DNA of 64,000 nt from Palsa-506 sp963786975 (GCA_963786975.1 CAWBBE010000010.1:1-64000), one strand, 5' to 3'; positions 45,802-55,722 are shown, counted from the first letter of the stretch. Program-made: numbers and translations. Notes: a model not told the origin generated them from the sequence alone.

Positions 45802-46129
45802 GGGAGCCCACTGTAGCGGGCAGCCAGCTGCCTGGCTGCGGCCGCCGCCGGCCGGGCCCGGGCCGCCGCCGCCCGGCCGCCCGGGCCGGCCCGGGCGGGC
45901 CCGGCGCAGCCGCGCCGCGCCGCGCCGGGAGTTCGTTAAGCGACACGCATTGTCCGGCAAGATTGAATGGCGGCTCCTTGTGACGCATACTGCTCTCAGT
46001 CCGGGGGGCGCCGTCAGGCAAAATGATGTCCGGCCGAGCGGCTGATACGCTAATCTGCCGCTTTTAATATCCGGGACCGCGGGTTCGCTATGCCCCAGCC
46101 GCCCCTTATTACCGGTTGGCGCGAATAGT
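45802..46129. other. no gene seen
   Basis: The first half is a very GC-rich run of CGG/CCG and CCCGGGC motifs. The second half (45925-46125) is clearly less GC-rich and should hold the promoter of the beta-helix protein gene. No frame is convincing. Confidence 0.5.
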
Positions 46130-48204
46130 ATGACCGCTCCCGAAGGCAGGCTAAGGATGTTCATTCTCGGCACGCACTCGCCGTTCCCCGGGCCGAGCCT
46201 GCTGCAGGCAGCTCCCTTCCGGCCGCGGAACCTGGCCCGGATCGCCGCGGCCGCCTGCATCGCGGCCGCCTGCTCGGCGGCCGTCCCTGTCCCGGCCGCC
46301 GCGGCGACCGCCCGGACGGCGGGGCCGAAGCCGCCGGCCTGGTCACCCTCCCGCTCCATCCGGGTGACGAATCTCAGGAACGCGGGCACGGGATCGCTGC
46401 GCGCCGCGATCAGGAGCGCCGATGCAGGCCCGCCAGGAACGTCCGCGGTCATCCGCTTCGCTGTTAGCGGGGTCATCACGCTGGCCAGCCGGCTGCCCGC
46501 CATCACCAGGAAAGTGTCCATCAACGGAACATCGGCGCCCGCATATGCCGACGGCGGGCCGCCGGCCGTGGAGATAGACGCCAACTCTCGGGCTGGCCTG
46601 CAATTCGCCGCGGGCTCGGCTGGCTCACGGCTGCTCGGCGTCGCCATGGACAACGCCAGCCGCAACGGGGTAACCCTTAATGCTGGCGCGATAACCCTGG
46701 ATAAAGATTATATCGGCCTGGATCTGGCCGGCGACGCCTTCGGCAACCGTGGCGATGGGGTTTACATTTCGGCCGCGTCGTCAGGAAACCTGATCGGGCT
46801 GAATAACTCGGCCGATACCGGCGTGGTGGCAAACGTTATCGCCGGGAACGCCGGCAGCGGCATCGTGCTGTCCGGGTCGTCCCGCAATACCATCGTATCG
46901 AATCGCATCGGGACAAATGCCGCAGGCCGGAAGGCCATCGCCAACGGCGGCGACGGCGTGCTGCTCACCGGGCGGTCGGACGGCAACGAGATCGGCGGCA
47001 CCGACTTCGTCGACCCCGCGACCGGCCAGGCCAACGATCCGACTGGCGACAAGGGCACCGTGCCGCCGGTCTTCGTGGTACCCCCGCTGGGCAACCTGAT
47101 CTCCGGCAACGCCGGGGACGGCGTGCTGATCGAGGCCGGCTCCGGGGCAATGTCCTGAACGGGAATTTCGTCGGCACGACGGCAAACGGGGACGCGCGGA
47201 TCGGCAATGCCGGTGACGGCGTCCGGATCCGGCAGGCGGCCGGCAACGCGCTCATCGGCTGCAAGTTCGTGAACAATCCGTTTGTCTATTACAACGTGGT
47301 CAGCGGCAACGGCAGGAATGGCATACGCATCACGAGCTCGAATAACACGGTTGTGCAGGGAAACTTCTTCGGCATCGGCGCTGATAACACGGCCATCGTG
47401 CGCAACCGGCTGGACGGCATCAGGGTCGATGGATCCTCATTCAATACCCAGATAGGCGGGGTGATCCCGCTCGGCAACGTGTCCGCTGGCAACGGCCAGA
47501 ACGGCATAGCGGTAACAGGCACCGCGCGGAAGTTCATCACCTTCAATACCTTCGGCGGCCTGCTGGCCTTCAAAGGAGCAGCGCCCAATGGCAATGACGG
47601 CCTGCTGGTCACCTCCACCGGAGGTGACAACGTGGCCCGGACGAATGTGTTCTCGGGGAACGCGAATAACGGCATCGAGCTGGCCGGCCAGGCCTCCGGG
47701 GTCACGATCGACCCCGATATCGCCGGCCTGACGACCAACGGCGGCGCCGCGCTGCCCAACGGCGGTGACGGCGTCCGGATCGACGGCGATGCGCACGGCA
47801 ACGCAGTCGGCGGATCCCGGCACTCGGTGATCCCGCAGAATACGTTCTCCGGGAACGCCGGATACGGCCTGGCGATAACCGGAACGGCGCACCGCAACCG
47901 GGTATTCAGCAGCTTTATCGGCACCAAGCTGGCTGGCGTGCAGGCGCTGCGTAATCAGCGTGGCGGCGTGCTGGTCGCCGGCTCCGCATACCACAATTCA
48001 ATCGGCCGCGCGAAGTCGCCGCCGGCCAACCTGATCAGCGGGAATGCCGGCAATGGCGTGACGCTGCGGGCCGGCACCCGCCGCAACCGGGTGATCAATA
48101 ATTACATCGGCCTTAACCGGCTCGGGCGGCAATTGCCGAACACCGGCCGCGCGGTAGTGAACAGGGGCCGCCATAACACGATCCGGGGCAACCGCCAGTC
48201 GTGA
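46130..48204 (+). CDS. secreted right-handed beta-helix protein, frameshifted
   Basis: After a signal peptide (ARIAAAACIAAACSAAVPVP) comes the start motif RVTNLRNAGTGSLRAAI common to secreted parallel beta-helix proteins, then many rungs of the type NLISGNAGDGVLI, NVIAGNAGSGIVLSGSSRN and GGDGVRIDGDAHGNAVGG. The total is about 690 residues. One base is missing at about 47147, in a G run: the first frame ends at 47158 and the repeats continue without loss in the next frame to 48204. Start ATG 46130 or ATG 46157. The fold suggests polysaccharide binding or cleavage at the cell surface, but I see no pectate-lyase catalytic residues. Confidence 0.8.
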
Positions 48205-48394
48205 CGGCCACGGCGCCGGGCCCGCCGCAGCAGTCCGGGGAGCATTTCTGACCGGCCCGGCGGCGCCGGCCCGGCGGCGATCTCGCTGATTGCCGGCGGG
48301 TTGCCGGACGCGGCGGATGCGGGCTCGCATTCCTGCGCCTGGCTAGCCGGCTCGCTGTGATCAGCGACTCGCCGGATGCCTTAAAGTGACGGCC

Positions 48395-48768
48395 GTGAGC
48401 CCGCGTAAGGCCCGCCGCCTGCCTGCTGACGTGCCCCGCAAGCCGCGGGGCGGCGTCCGGCGCGCGGGCGGCGAGGCCGGCCCGGCCGGGGGCCGGCCCG
48501 GCTCGGCCCGGAGCAGACCCAGGCGTGGCCGGACGGTGACTGGGTGGTACGCCAGGTGCCCGGCTCCGCCAGCGCCAAGACCTATCGCTGCCCGGGCTGC
48601 GATCAGGAGATCAAGCCCGGCACGGCGCACCTGGTGGCCTGGCCGGCTGACGCCCGTGGCGCGGACGAGCGGCGGCACTGGCACAATCCGTGCTGGCAGC
48701 GCAGGCCGCGCAGGCCTGCACCCGGCCATCGCGGCAGGACCGGCAGAAATGGCAGCGCACGTGACTGA
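48395..48768 (+). CDS. small conserved zinc-ribbon protein, frameshifted
   Basis: GTG 48395 follows a TAAAGT -10 box (48382-48387) at leaderless distance. A basic N-terminus (SPRKARRLPADVPRKPRG) is followed, after a one-base shift between about 48480 and 48515, by the conserved core WPDGDWVVRQVPGSASAKTY and RCPGCDQEIKPGTAHLVAWP, then ERRHWHNPCWQRR. The CPGC pair plus HWHxxCW make a likely zinc site. Proteins like this are common in Streptomyces, often misnamed ATP/GTP-binding. Its stop overlaps the hydrolase start by 8 bases. Confidence 0.7.
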
Positions 48769-49495
48769 GATAAGGCCCGGTACCGTCCTGCCAGCCGACC
48801 GGCGGCCGATCACGCTGCGCACCGCCGACGGGCTGAGCCTGGTCGGCGAGCTGGCCCGGCCGCCGGACCGCCCGGCCGCCGCGACGCTGATCTGCCTGCA
48901 CCCGCTGCCGACGCAGGGCGGGATGATGGATAGCCACGTGCTCCGCAAGGCGTCGTTGCGGCTGCCCGCCCTGGCCGACCTGGCCGTGCTCAGGTTCAAC
49001 ACCCGCGGCACCTCATCCGATCACGGCACCAGCCATGGCGAGTTCGACGGCGGCGAGGCCGAGCAGCACGATGTCGCCGCGGCCATCCACTACACCGTCA
49101 CGGCAGGCCTGCCGCGGCGCTGGCTGCTCGGCTGGTCGTTCGGCACCGAACTGGCGCTTCGGTGGGGGAACGACCCGGCGGTCGAGGGGGCGATCCTGCT
49201 GTCGCCCGCGCTGCACCGGGCGACGGACGCCGACCTGGATGCCTGGGCGGCATCGGGCCGGCCGCTGCTGGCGCTGATTCCGGAACTCGACGACTACCTG
49301 CGGCCGGATGCGGCGAGGGCGCGGTTCGCCCGGGTGCCGCAGGCAGAGGTCATCGCGGTGGAGAAGGCGAAGCACCTCTGGGTGGGGGAGCCATATGTCC
49401 GTATCGTGCTGAATGAGATAGTGCGGCGGGTCAACCCTGGCGCCTGGCCGCTTCCTACCGAATGGCTGCCTACCGACTGGAAGGAACGAGCGTGA
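48761..49495 (+). CDS. alpha/beta-hydrolase family protein
   Basis: The protein has 244 residues (GTG 48761; ATG 48749 in frame is possible). The hydrolase fold is shown by LICLHPLPTQGG (oxyanion loop), VLRFNTRGTSSD and the nucleophile elbow LLGWSFGTELALRWG (Ser). The Asp lies in PELDDYL and the His in EKAKHLWVGEP, completing a triad. It resembles short-chain acyl-hydrolases and thioesterase-like proteins with the LHPxPxxGG start. Translation is coupled to both neighbours, since the start overlaps the zinc-ribbon stop and the stop overlaps the SDR start (GTGA). Confidence 0.88.
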   Translation: MTEIRPGTVLPADRRPITLRTADGLSLVGELARPPDRPAAATLICLHPLPTQGGMMDSHVLRKASLRLPALADLAVLRFNTRGTSSDHGTSHGEFDGGEAEQHDVAAAIHYTVTAGLPRRWLLGWSFGTELALRWGNDPAVEGAILLSPALHRATDADLDAWAASGRPLLALIPELDDYLRPDAARARFARVPQAEVIAVEKAKHLWVGEPYVRIVLNEIVRRVNPGAWPLPTEWLPTDWKERA

Positions 49496-50256
49496 GCCTC
49501 TTCGACCTGACAGGCAAGAACGCGTTCGTCACCGGCGCGTCCCGCGGGATCGGCCGGTCGATCGCGGTCGCCCTGGCCGGCGCCGGGGCTGATGTGGCCC
49601 TGGTCGCGCGCAGTGAGCAAGGGCTGGCCGACACCGCGGCGGACATCATCACGCTCGGCCGCAAGGCGTTCATCATCCCGGCGGACGTTACCGCCCGGCA
49701 GGCCGTCGATGGCGCCGTCGCGACTGCGATCGAGCAGCTTGGGCACGTGGATGTGGTGGTGAACAACGCGGGCGGGTCGAACTTCATGGCCGCCTTCCTT
49801 GACTTGCGGCTTTCCGGCTGGGACAAGCTGATGCGGCTCAACCTTGACTCCGCTGTCTACGTCTGCCACGCGATCGGCGGTCACCTGGTGGAGCGGGGCG
49901 AGGGCTCGGTTATCAATGTCGCCTCGGTGGCCGGGATGACCGCCTCACCGCTGCTGTCGCCCTACGGCGCGGCCAAGGCCGGGCTTGTCTCGCTGACGAA
50001 GTCGCTGGCGGCCGAATGGGGGACCACCGGCGTCCGGGTGAACGCGCTGTGCCCGGGCTGGACGGCGACCGACCTTAACCGCCAGCTGTGGGATGACCCG
50101 GTTTCCGGGCCGGCCACCGTGGCGTCGGTGCCGATGCGCCGCTGGGGCCGGGCCGACGAGATGGCGGGCCCGGCGGTCTTCCTGGCCAGCGCCGCGTCTT
50201 CCTACATGACTGGCCAGGTGGTCGTGGTAGACGGCGGCCAGACCATCGGCGTCTGA
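49492..50256 (+). CDS. short-chain dehydrogenase/reductase
   Basis: The protein has 254 residues (GTG 49492, GGAAGGAAC upstream). It is a classical SDR: cofactor site TGASRGIGRSIAVALA, NNAGG, catalytic Ser in VINVASVAGMTAS, and YGAAKAG with the Tyr and Lys. The C-terminal part ends SSYMTGQVVVVDGGQTIGV as in 3-oxoacyl-ACP reductase-like enzymes. The Arg after the cofactor Gly-motif strand (VALVARSEQG) favours NADP. Substrate unknown. It closes a three-gene coupled unit with the hydrolase and zinc-ribbon genes. Confidence 0.92.
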   Translation: MSLFDLTGKNAFVTGASRGIGRSIAVALAGAGADVALVARSEQGLADTAADIITLGRKAFIIPADVTARQAVDGAVATAIEQLGHVDVVVNNAGGSNFMAAFLDLRLSGWDKLMRLNLDSAVYVCHAIGGHLVERGEGSVINVASVAGMTASPLLSPYGAAKAGLVSLTKSLAAEWGTTGVRVNALCPGWTATDLNRQLWDDPVSGPATVASVPMRRWGRADEMAGPAVFLASAASSYMTGQVVVVDGGQTIGV

Positions 50257-50278
50257 GCTGGCCGCCGGCCGGCAATCG

Positions 50279-50315
50279 CCAGCGCCCGGCCCCGTCGTCA
50301 CGGGGCCGGGCGCTG
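50279..50315. terminator. bidirectional terminator hairpin
   Basis: CCAGCGCCCGGCCCCGT and its reverse complement form a near-perfect 17-bp stem with a short loop, between the convergent SDR and coiled-coil protein genes. It probably stops transcription from both sides. Confidence 0.85.
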
Positions 50316-50348
50316 GTGTCCGGCCGGCTCTTCACGCGGTGCGCGCGG

Positions 50349-51746
50349 TTACTCCGTCCACCAGTCCTCGCCGTCGCCGGACTTGGCCGACTTGGCGCTG
50401 ACCGACTGCTTCGCGGCCGGCCCGCCACCGGACCTGCCGCCGGCGCCCTGGCCGCCGGGAGCCTGCCCGGACGGGCCGCCCGGGCCGGCCTGGCCGGGGC
50501 GGCGTGGCCGGCGAGCCGCCGTTGGCCGGCGCGGCGGTGACCGCCTTGGCGGGCGAGGCCGGCACCGCGGGCGCAGCCGGGCCGGCTGGATCGCGGCGCC
50601 GAGGCCGGTCATCTGGGTACCGAGCAGCTGGCTGATCTGCGCCAGGTGCGCCGCGACGCTTTCCTTCTGCTTGTTCAGGTCGTCCACGTGCCGCTGCGCG
50701 CTGGAGCGGTGCCGCTCGGCCTCGGCCTTGGTGTCGGCCAGCAGCTGATCGGCTTGCGCCTTCGCCTGGGCGACTATCTGGTCCGCGTTCTTCTTCGCGT
50801 TGGTGACCAGCTGCAGGGCGTGCTGGTCGGCGTCCCGGCGGGCCTGCTCGGCCTGCGTGCTGGCCTTGGCGGCGCGCTGCTCGGCGGTGGCCGCGCGCTG
50901 CTCCGCCTCGGAGACCAGCTTCTGGGTGGCCGCCTGCGCCGCGGAGAGCCGCTCGGCTTCCTGCCGCTCGGCTTCCTCGCGCCGTGAGGCGAGCTGGATG
51001 TCGAACTCGGCCTCGGCCTGCGCCCGCTGCGCCTCGCTCTCCTCCAGGATCCGCTGCGCCTGGCTGCGCATCTCATCGGCCTGCCGCTTCGAGGTGGTGA
51101 GGATCTCGTCCCGCTCGCGCTTGGAGGACGCCTTCATCTGCGCGACCTCGCGCTCCGTGGTGGTGCGGAGCTTGGCGATGTCACGCTCGATGGCCGCGCG
51201 CTTCTCGGCGACCTCGTGGTCGGCCGTCGCGCGGAGCTTGGCCGCCTCGCGCTCGGTGGTCGAGGTCAGCTCGTCCGCCTCACGCCGCGCGCTGGTCCTG
51301 ATCGCGTCGGCCTCGCGCTCGGCCGACGAGCGCAGGTCATCGGTCTCCCGCTTGGCATTGGCGCGCAGCTCGGCGGCCTCGTTCTCGGCGGCGGCACGGA
51401 CCTCGGCGGCCTCGACCTTGGCCTTCGCGTTGAACTCGCTGGCTGCCGATCTCGCCTCGTGCAGGATCTCGTTCTGCTGCTCCTCGGCCAGCCGGAGCAG
51501 CTGCTCGATCCGTGACCCGAGCCCGGAGTAGGTAGGCCGCTCCTGCTCCTGAATCTGGCGGTGGGCATCAGCCAGCTCCCTGTGCAGCGCCTGCACCTGG
51601 TCGCGGTGCTGACGCAGCTCACTGTCGATCTGCTTCAAGTGCTCGTTGACCTGGTGCGGGTCATAGCCTCGCATGACCCTGGCGAAGTCGCGCTGCGGGG
51701 TTTCCTCGAAGAAATTGCTGAGCTGAGCGTCAATATCGGGCTGCAT
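50349..51746 (-). CDS. DivIVA/FilP-like coiled-coil protein
   Basis: The protein has 465 residues (ATG 51746). It starts with a DivIVA-type N-domain (QRDFARVMRGYDPHQVNEHLKQIDSEL), followed by a very long coiled coil (about 45-390) built of Ala/Glu/Arg-rich repeats (READELTSTTEREAAKLRAT). This is the build of polar-growth scaffold proteins such as Streptomyces FilP and Scy (often annotated cellulose-binding protein). The Pro/Gly-rich tail ends GDGEDWWTE. Within the tail (about 50500-50595) the reading frame is Arg/Pro-rich, while another frame reads smoothly (AVPASPAKAVTAAPANGGSP), which suggests two cancelling indels. It should act in apical growth or cytoskeleton. Confidence 0.85.
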   Translation of the reverse strand: MQPDIDAQLSNFFEETPQRDFARVMRGYDPHQVNEHLKQIDSELRQHRDQVQALHRELADAHRQIQEQERPTYSGLGSRIEQLLRLAEEQQNEILHEARSAASEFNAKAKVEAAEVRAAAENEAAELRANAKRETDDLRSSAEREADAIRTSARREADELTSTTEREAAKLRATADHEVAEKRAAIERDIAKLRTTTEREVAQMKASSKRERDEILTTSKRQADEMRSQAQRILEESEAQRAQAEAEFDIQLASRREEAERQEAERLSAAQAATQKLVSEAEQRAATAEQRAAKASTQAEQARRDADQHALQLVTNAKKNADQIVAQAKAQADQLLADTKAEAERHRSSAQRHVDDLNKQKESVAAHLAQISQLLGTQMTGLGAAIQPARLRPRCRPRPPRRSPPRRPTAARRPRRPGQAGPGGPSGQAPGGQGAGGRSGGGPAAKQSVSAKSAKSGDGEDWWTE

Positions 51747-52068
51747 GTCGCCTAATCCTGGGTAGACGGGAAGATTCGCCGGCCGGGCCTCGCACCTCGC
51801 TGCTGTGTCCCGGGCCATCGGCACCCAATTGCCGACTGCCGGGATGGCACGGGAAGGTAGCTCGCCCAGTGCCTGGCAGCGTACCGCTCTGCAGAACGCT
51901 TGGCGGCCTGTTCGCGTTCGCTCACGCTGTAGATCCGCGTTGCTGCCCGTATGGGGGCATTTTGTCCGTTTGATCCCGGGTGTTTGTCAGCACAGTGGCG
52001 GCCCTGGCAGGAAAATCCCGGGTGCGCGGGCTCCTCCGGGTGACCGGCCCGCCGGACGAGCCGCCAGG
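51747..52068. other. no gene seen; upstream region of the coiled-coil gene
   Basis: No frame is convincing in these 322 bases. The AT-richer stretch at 51955-51995 is the best candidate for the promoter of the minus-strand coiled-coil gene. Confidence 0.45.
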
Positions 52069-52491
52069 TCAACGGTCAGCCGCCTGCACCAGCTCGGTGA
52101 GCACGCCGCCGACGTCGGACGGATGCAGGAAGGCTATCGAAGCGCCCATCGAACCGTGCCGCGGCCGCGAGTCGACCAGCCGGACGCCGGAGGCGCCGAT
52201 CGACTCAAGCGCCGCGGTGATATCCGTCACGCCGTAGCCGATGTGGTGGATGCCCTCGCCGCGCCGGGCCAGGAACTTCCCGACCGGCGTGTCCGGCCCG
52301 AGCGGCTCCAGCAGCTGCACCCAGGACATTCCCGCCGGCGAGTCTGCCACCTGCAGCATCGCCTCCCGGACGCCCTGCTGCTCGTGGACTTCCTCGCTCA
52401 CCAGGCGCAGCCCGAAGACGGACTGATAGAACGCGATCTTGTCAGCCAGGCTCCGGCACGCGATCCCGACGTGGTCGATGCGGGTCAGCAC
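52069..52491 (-). CDS. mce: methylmalonyl-CoA epimerase
   Basis: The protein has 140 residues (GTG 52491, GGAGGGAG upstream). It interconverts (S)- and (R)-methylmalonyl-CoA on the propionate/methylmalonyl route. It has the vicinal-oxygen-chelate fold with metal ligands in RIDHVGIACRSL (His), the GIHHIGYGV segment (His) and the late Glu (GVLTELVQ); the catalytic acids are in the strands between. It is divergent from the thiolase, with only 48 bases between starts, an arrangement also seen in Streptomyces. Confidence 0.94.
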   Translation of the reverse strand: MLTRIDHVGIACRSLADKIAFYQSVFGLRLVSEEVHEQQGVREAMLQVADSPAGMSWVQLLEPLGPDTPVGKFLARRGEGIHHIGYGVTDITAALESIGASGVRLVDSRPRHGSMGASIAFLHPSDVGGVLTELVQAADR

Positions 52492-52526
52492 CGATGTCTC
52501 CCTCCGGTTACTGCACAGGTCATGGG

Positions 52527-52532
52527 TATCGT
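52527..52532 (+). promoter_or_regulatory. -10 box for leaderless thiolase gene
   Basis: TATCGT is 7 bases before ATG 52540 and no ribosome binding site fits, which makes 52540 the preferred start over ATG 52522. Confidence 0.5.
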
Positions 52533-52539
52533 CTCAGGC

Positions 52540-53736
52540 ATGCGAGATGTAGTCATCGCCGGCGGGGCCCGGACGGCCATCGGGCGCCTGCTCGGATCGC
52601 TCAGCGATTTCACCGCCGCGGAGCTGGGCGGCATCGTCATCAAGGCGGCGCTCGGCCGGGCCGGCCTGCCCGGTGATCAGGTGGACTACGTGATCATGGG
52701 CCAGGTGCTGCAGGCCGGGGCCGGACAGAATCCGTCCCGGCAGGCGGCCGTGGCGGGCGGCCTGCCGATGACGGTCCCGTCCATCACGATCAACAAGGTC
52801 TGCCTGTCCGGGCTTGCCGCCATCGCGCTGGCTGCCCAGCTGATCCGGGCGGGGGAGTTCGAGATCGTCGTGGCCGGCGGCATGGAGTCGATGACGGGCG
52901 CTCCCTACCTGCAGCCGAGGGCTCGCCGCGGCTATCGGTTCGGCTCCGCCGAGCTGCTCGACGCGACGGCGCATGACGGCCTGACCGACGCATTCGACCA
53001 GGTGTCGATGGGCGAGTCCACCGAGCGGCACAATGCCGGGCTGGGCATCAGCCGCGCGGAGCAGGACGAGTTCGCCGCGGCGTCGCACCAGCGGGCCGCG
53101 GCGGCGATCAAGAACGGCCTGCTGGCCGGGGAGATCGTCGCCGTCTCGGTGCCGCAGCGGCGCGCTGATCCGGTGACCTTCGATACGGACGAGGGCGTCC
53201 GCGCGGACGCCAGCGCCGAGTCGCTGAGCGCGCTCCGCCCGGCGTTCGCCGCGGACGGCACGATCACTGCCGGATCGGCGTCCCAGCTCTCGGACGGCGC
53301 CTGCGCGGTCGTGGTCGCCTCCGCCGAGGCCGCCGCCGCCGCCCGGCTGCCGGTGCTGGCCAGGATCGGCGCGCACGGGAACGTGGCCGGACCGGACAAC
53401 TCGCTGGGATCCCAGCCATCCGGCGCGATCCGGCATGCGCTCGGCAAGGCCGGGCGCACGGTGGCGGAGCTGGACCTGATCGAGATAAATGAGGCGTTCG
53501 CCGCCGTTGCCATCCAGTCCATGCGGGATCTTGGCGTCGGCCACGACCGGGTCAACGTCAACGGTGGCGCCATCGCGCTCGGCCATCCGATCGGCGCGTC
53601 GGGCGCGCGGATCGCCCTGCACCTGGTCCACGAGCTGCGCCGCCGGGGCGGCGGCCTTGGCGCGGCGGCCCTCTGCGGCGGCGGCGGCCAGGGCGATGCG
53701 CTGCTGTTCGAGGTGCCAGAGCCAGGCCGTGACTGA
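52540..53736 (+). CDS. acetyl-CoA acetyltransferase (thiolase)
   Basis: The protein has 398 residues. It condenses two acetyl-CoA to acetoacetyl-CoA or splits 3-ketoacyl-CoA. All three catalytic parts are seen: Cys in INKVCLSGLAAIALA, His in GAIALGHPIGASGARI and the second Cys in AALCGGGGQGDALLFE. NEAFAAVAIQ is the conserved fourth motif. The stop overlaps the meaB start by 8 bases, so the two are probably translated from one mRNA. With mce, meaB and icmA it belongs to a short-chain acyl-CoA region conserved in Streptomyces. Confidence 0.95.
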   Translation: MRDVVIAGGARTAIGRLLGSLSDFTAAELGGIVIKAALGRAGLPGDQVDYVIMGQVLQAGAGQNPSRQAAVAGGLPMTVPSITINKVCLSGLAAIALAAQLIRAGEFEIVVAGGMESMTGAPYLQPRARRGYRFGSAELLDATAHDGLTDAFDQVSMGESTERHNAGLGISRAEQDEFAAASHQRAAAAIKNGLLAGEIVAVSVPQRRADPVTFDTDEGVRADASAESLSALRPAFAADGTITAGSASQLSDGACAVVVASAEAAAAARLPVLARIGAHGNVAGPDNSLGSQPSGAIRHALGKAGRTVAELDLIEINEAFAAVAIQSMRDLGVGHDRVNVNGGAIALGHPIGASGARIALHLVHELRRRGGGLGAAALCGGGGQGDALLFEVPEPGRD

Positions 53737-54805
53737 CCCCCGGCCGGCGGCGGCAGCGCCGGACGTGCCTGCCGTGGCGGATGCGCCGGTAACGCCGGAT
53801 GCGGCTGCCGTTCCGGGCGGGCCTGGCCGCCCGGCTGGCGGCCCGCGCGCCCGCCGGCGAGCGGATGCCGCGCCGGACGCCCTTGTGGCCAGGGCCAGGG
53901 AAGGCAATGCCCGGGCGCTCGCCCGGCTGATCTCGCTGGTCGAGAACCGCTCGCCCGAGCTGCGCCCGGTTATGCAGGCGATCGCGCCATATACCGGCGC
54001 AGCGCGGGTAATTGGCCTGACCGGTTCACCCGGAGTCGGGAAGTCGACCGTGACGGGCGCGCTGGCAGGGGCCTTCCGGGCGGCGGGACTGCGGATCGGC
54101 GTGCTCGCGGTCGACCCGACGTCTCCGTTCAGTGGCGGCGCGCTGCTCGGCGACCGGATACGAATGCAGGAATACTCGACCGACGAAGGGATCTTCATCA
54201 GGTCAATGGCCAGCCGGGGGCATCTGGGCGGGCTGTCCGTGGCCACCCCGCAGGCGCTGCGGATCCTGGACGCGGCCGGCTTCGACCTGCTCATGGTGGA
54301 GACCGTCGGGGTCGGCCAGGACGAAGTGGAGATCGCCTCGCTGGCCGACACGACGCTGGTGATCGTCGCACCCGGCATGGGCGACTCCATCCAGGCGGCG
54401 AAGGCCGGCATCCTGGAAATCGCCGACATCCTGGTGGTGAACAAGTCCGACCGTCCCGGCGCGCAGGAATCCGTTCGCGATCTGCGCAGCATGCTCTCGA
54501 TGGGCCAATGGGCCGATGGCCAGTGGAAGCCGCCGATCGTCAGCACCGTGGCTTCCTCCGGCACCGGCATCGATGACCTGACCAGGCGGATCAAGGCGCA
54601 CTGGTCATGGCTGGACGGCTCAGCCGGGCTGGCTGCCCGGCGGCTGGCCAGGGCCAGGGAGGAAATAGTAGGCATCGCCGTGGTCGTGATGCGCGAGCGG
54701 ATGGGCGGGCTGCCCGGCAACGCCAGGATCGATGAGCTGGCCGGCCGGGTAGCGGCCGGCCAGCTCGATCCGTACTCGGCCGCCGACGAGCTCGTCAGCG
54801 GCTAG
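53729..54805 (+). CDS. meaB: methylmalonyl-CoA mutase-associated GTPase
   Basis: The protein has 358 residues (GTG 53729). It is a G3E-family chaperone that gates loading and protects B12-dependent acyl-CoA mutases. After an Ala/Pro-rich N-terminal extension come P-loop GLTGSPGVGKSTVTG, the switch region VDPTSPFSGGALLGDRIRM, ETVGVGQDEVEIA (Walker B region), NKSD for guanine recognition, and a C-terminal dimerisation arm. It presumably serves the icmA-type mutase at 59447. The last 11 bases overlap the 3' end of the convergent DUF2127 gene. Confidence 0.95.
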   Translation: MTDPRPAAAAPDVPAVADAPVTPDAAAVPGGPGRPAGGPRARRRADAAPDALVARAREGNARALARLISLVENRSPELRPVMQAIAPYTGAARVIGLTGSPGVGKSTVTGALAGAFRAAGLRIGVLAVDPTSPFSGGALLGDRIRMQEYSTDEGIFIRSMASRGHLGGLSVATPQALRILDAAGFDLLMVETVGVGQDEVEIASLADTTLVIVAPGMGDSIQAAKAGILEIADILVVNKSDRPGAQESVRDLRSMLSMGQWADGQWKPPIVSTVASSGTGIDDLTRRIKAHWSWLDGSAGLAARRLARAREEIVGIAVVVMRERMGGLPGNARIDELAGRVAAGQLDPYSAADELVSG

Positions 54806-55590
54806 CGTCCGAATCTCGGCGGGGCGCGGCGTGCTCAGCCGCCGCCGCGTCGATCGCGCTCTGCAGAATCGAGTCGCCTTGCCGCCGCGCCTCGTAGGCG
54901 CGCTTGCCGCCGCGCACGCCGAACAGCCGTTTCGCGATTACCAGGTACGCCACCAGGGCCAGGTTGATCAGGAAGAACAGAATCCGGGTAACGGTGACCT
55001 TCGCGGTCAGGTCATAGAATCTCGTACGGCAGGAAGACCGACGTGGCCACCATCGCGAAGTACTCGCCCCAGCGCTTGCCGAGCCAGAGGCCCACTCCCT
55101 CGATCAGCTCGATCACCGCGTACGCCGCCAGCCCGAGCACGAAATAGCCGAGGACGCGCGGGCTCAGCGTGAAGGCGCGCTGGACCAGGCCGACGAGCTT
55201 GGAGTGATTGATGTTCAAGCCCAGCTCGCGGAACAGCGTGCGGACGATCGGGAGCTTGCGGTCGAATGCCTGCTCGATCGTCAGCCGCGATTGCCTGTAC
55301 TGCCATACGCCGTAGGCCAGCACAGCGAACACCAGCGCGCGCAAGAAGCGCTCGACCGCGAAGACGCGCAGGATCAGGGCACTGCGCGAATCCTTGTCCC
55401 GGCGGGGTTGCGGTGCGGCGGCCGCCGGACCCGTTCCGGCCGGCTCGCCAGGCACGAACGTCCCGCAGCGAAGGCACCGCCAGGCCTGCCCGGTGGCGGT
55501 CGGAGCGCTCAGCCGGGCGCGGAGTTCGGGCTCGGATGGGGCATAGGTCACGTGCCCGGACCAGCCGCAGCCGAGCAGGCTCCAGTCCAT
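54795..55590 (-). CDS. DUF2127 family membrane protein, frameshifted
   Basis: The start is ATG 55590 with a TAGGCT -10 box (55598-55603, minus strand) at leaderless distance. A CxxC near residue 40 (WRCLRCGTFVPG) suggests metal binding; then come DUF2127 helices (LRALVFAVLAYGVWQYRQSR, VLGYFVLGLAAYAVIELIEGVG, WGEYFAMVATSVFLPYEI). One extra base near 55015 stops the first frame at 55012. In the next frame YDLTAKVTVTRILFFLINLA and KRLFGVRGGKRAYEARRQGD continue the family pattern to a TGA at 54795. Function unknown. Confidence 0.8.
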
Positions 55591-55722
55591 CTTCCGCAGC
55601 CTACGGCAGTGCCGCCCGGCGGGGTCCCGGGCGGCCCGGGGGTGGGGCGGCGGTCTAGCCGGGGACCGGGCAGGCCCGGGATGGCCGGGCCGGCGAGCGG
55701 ACGGAGCCGCATGCGGCGGCAG

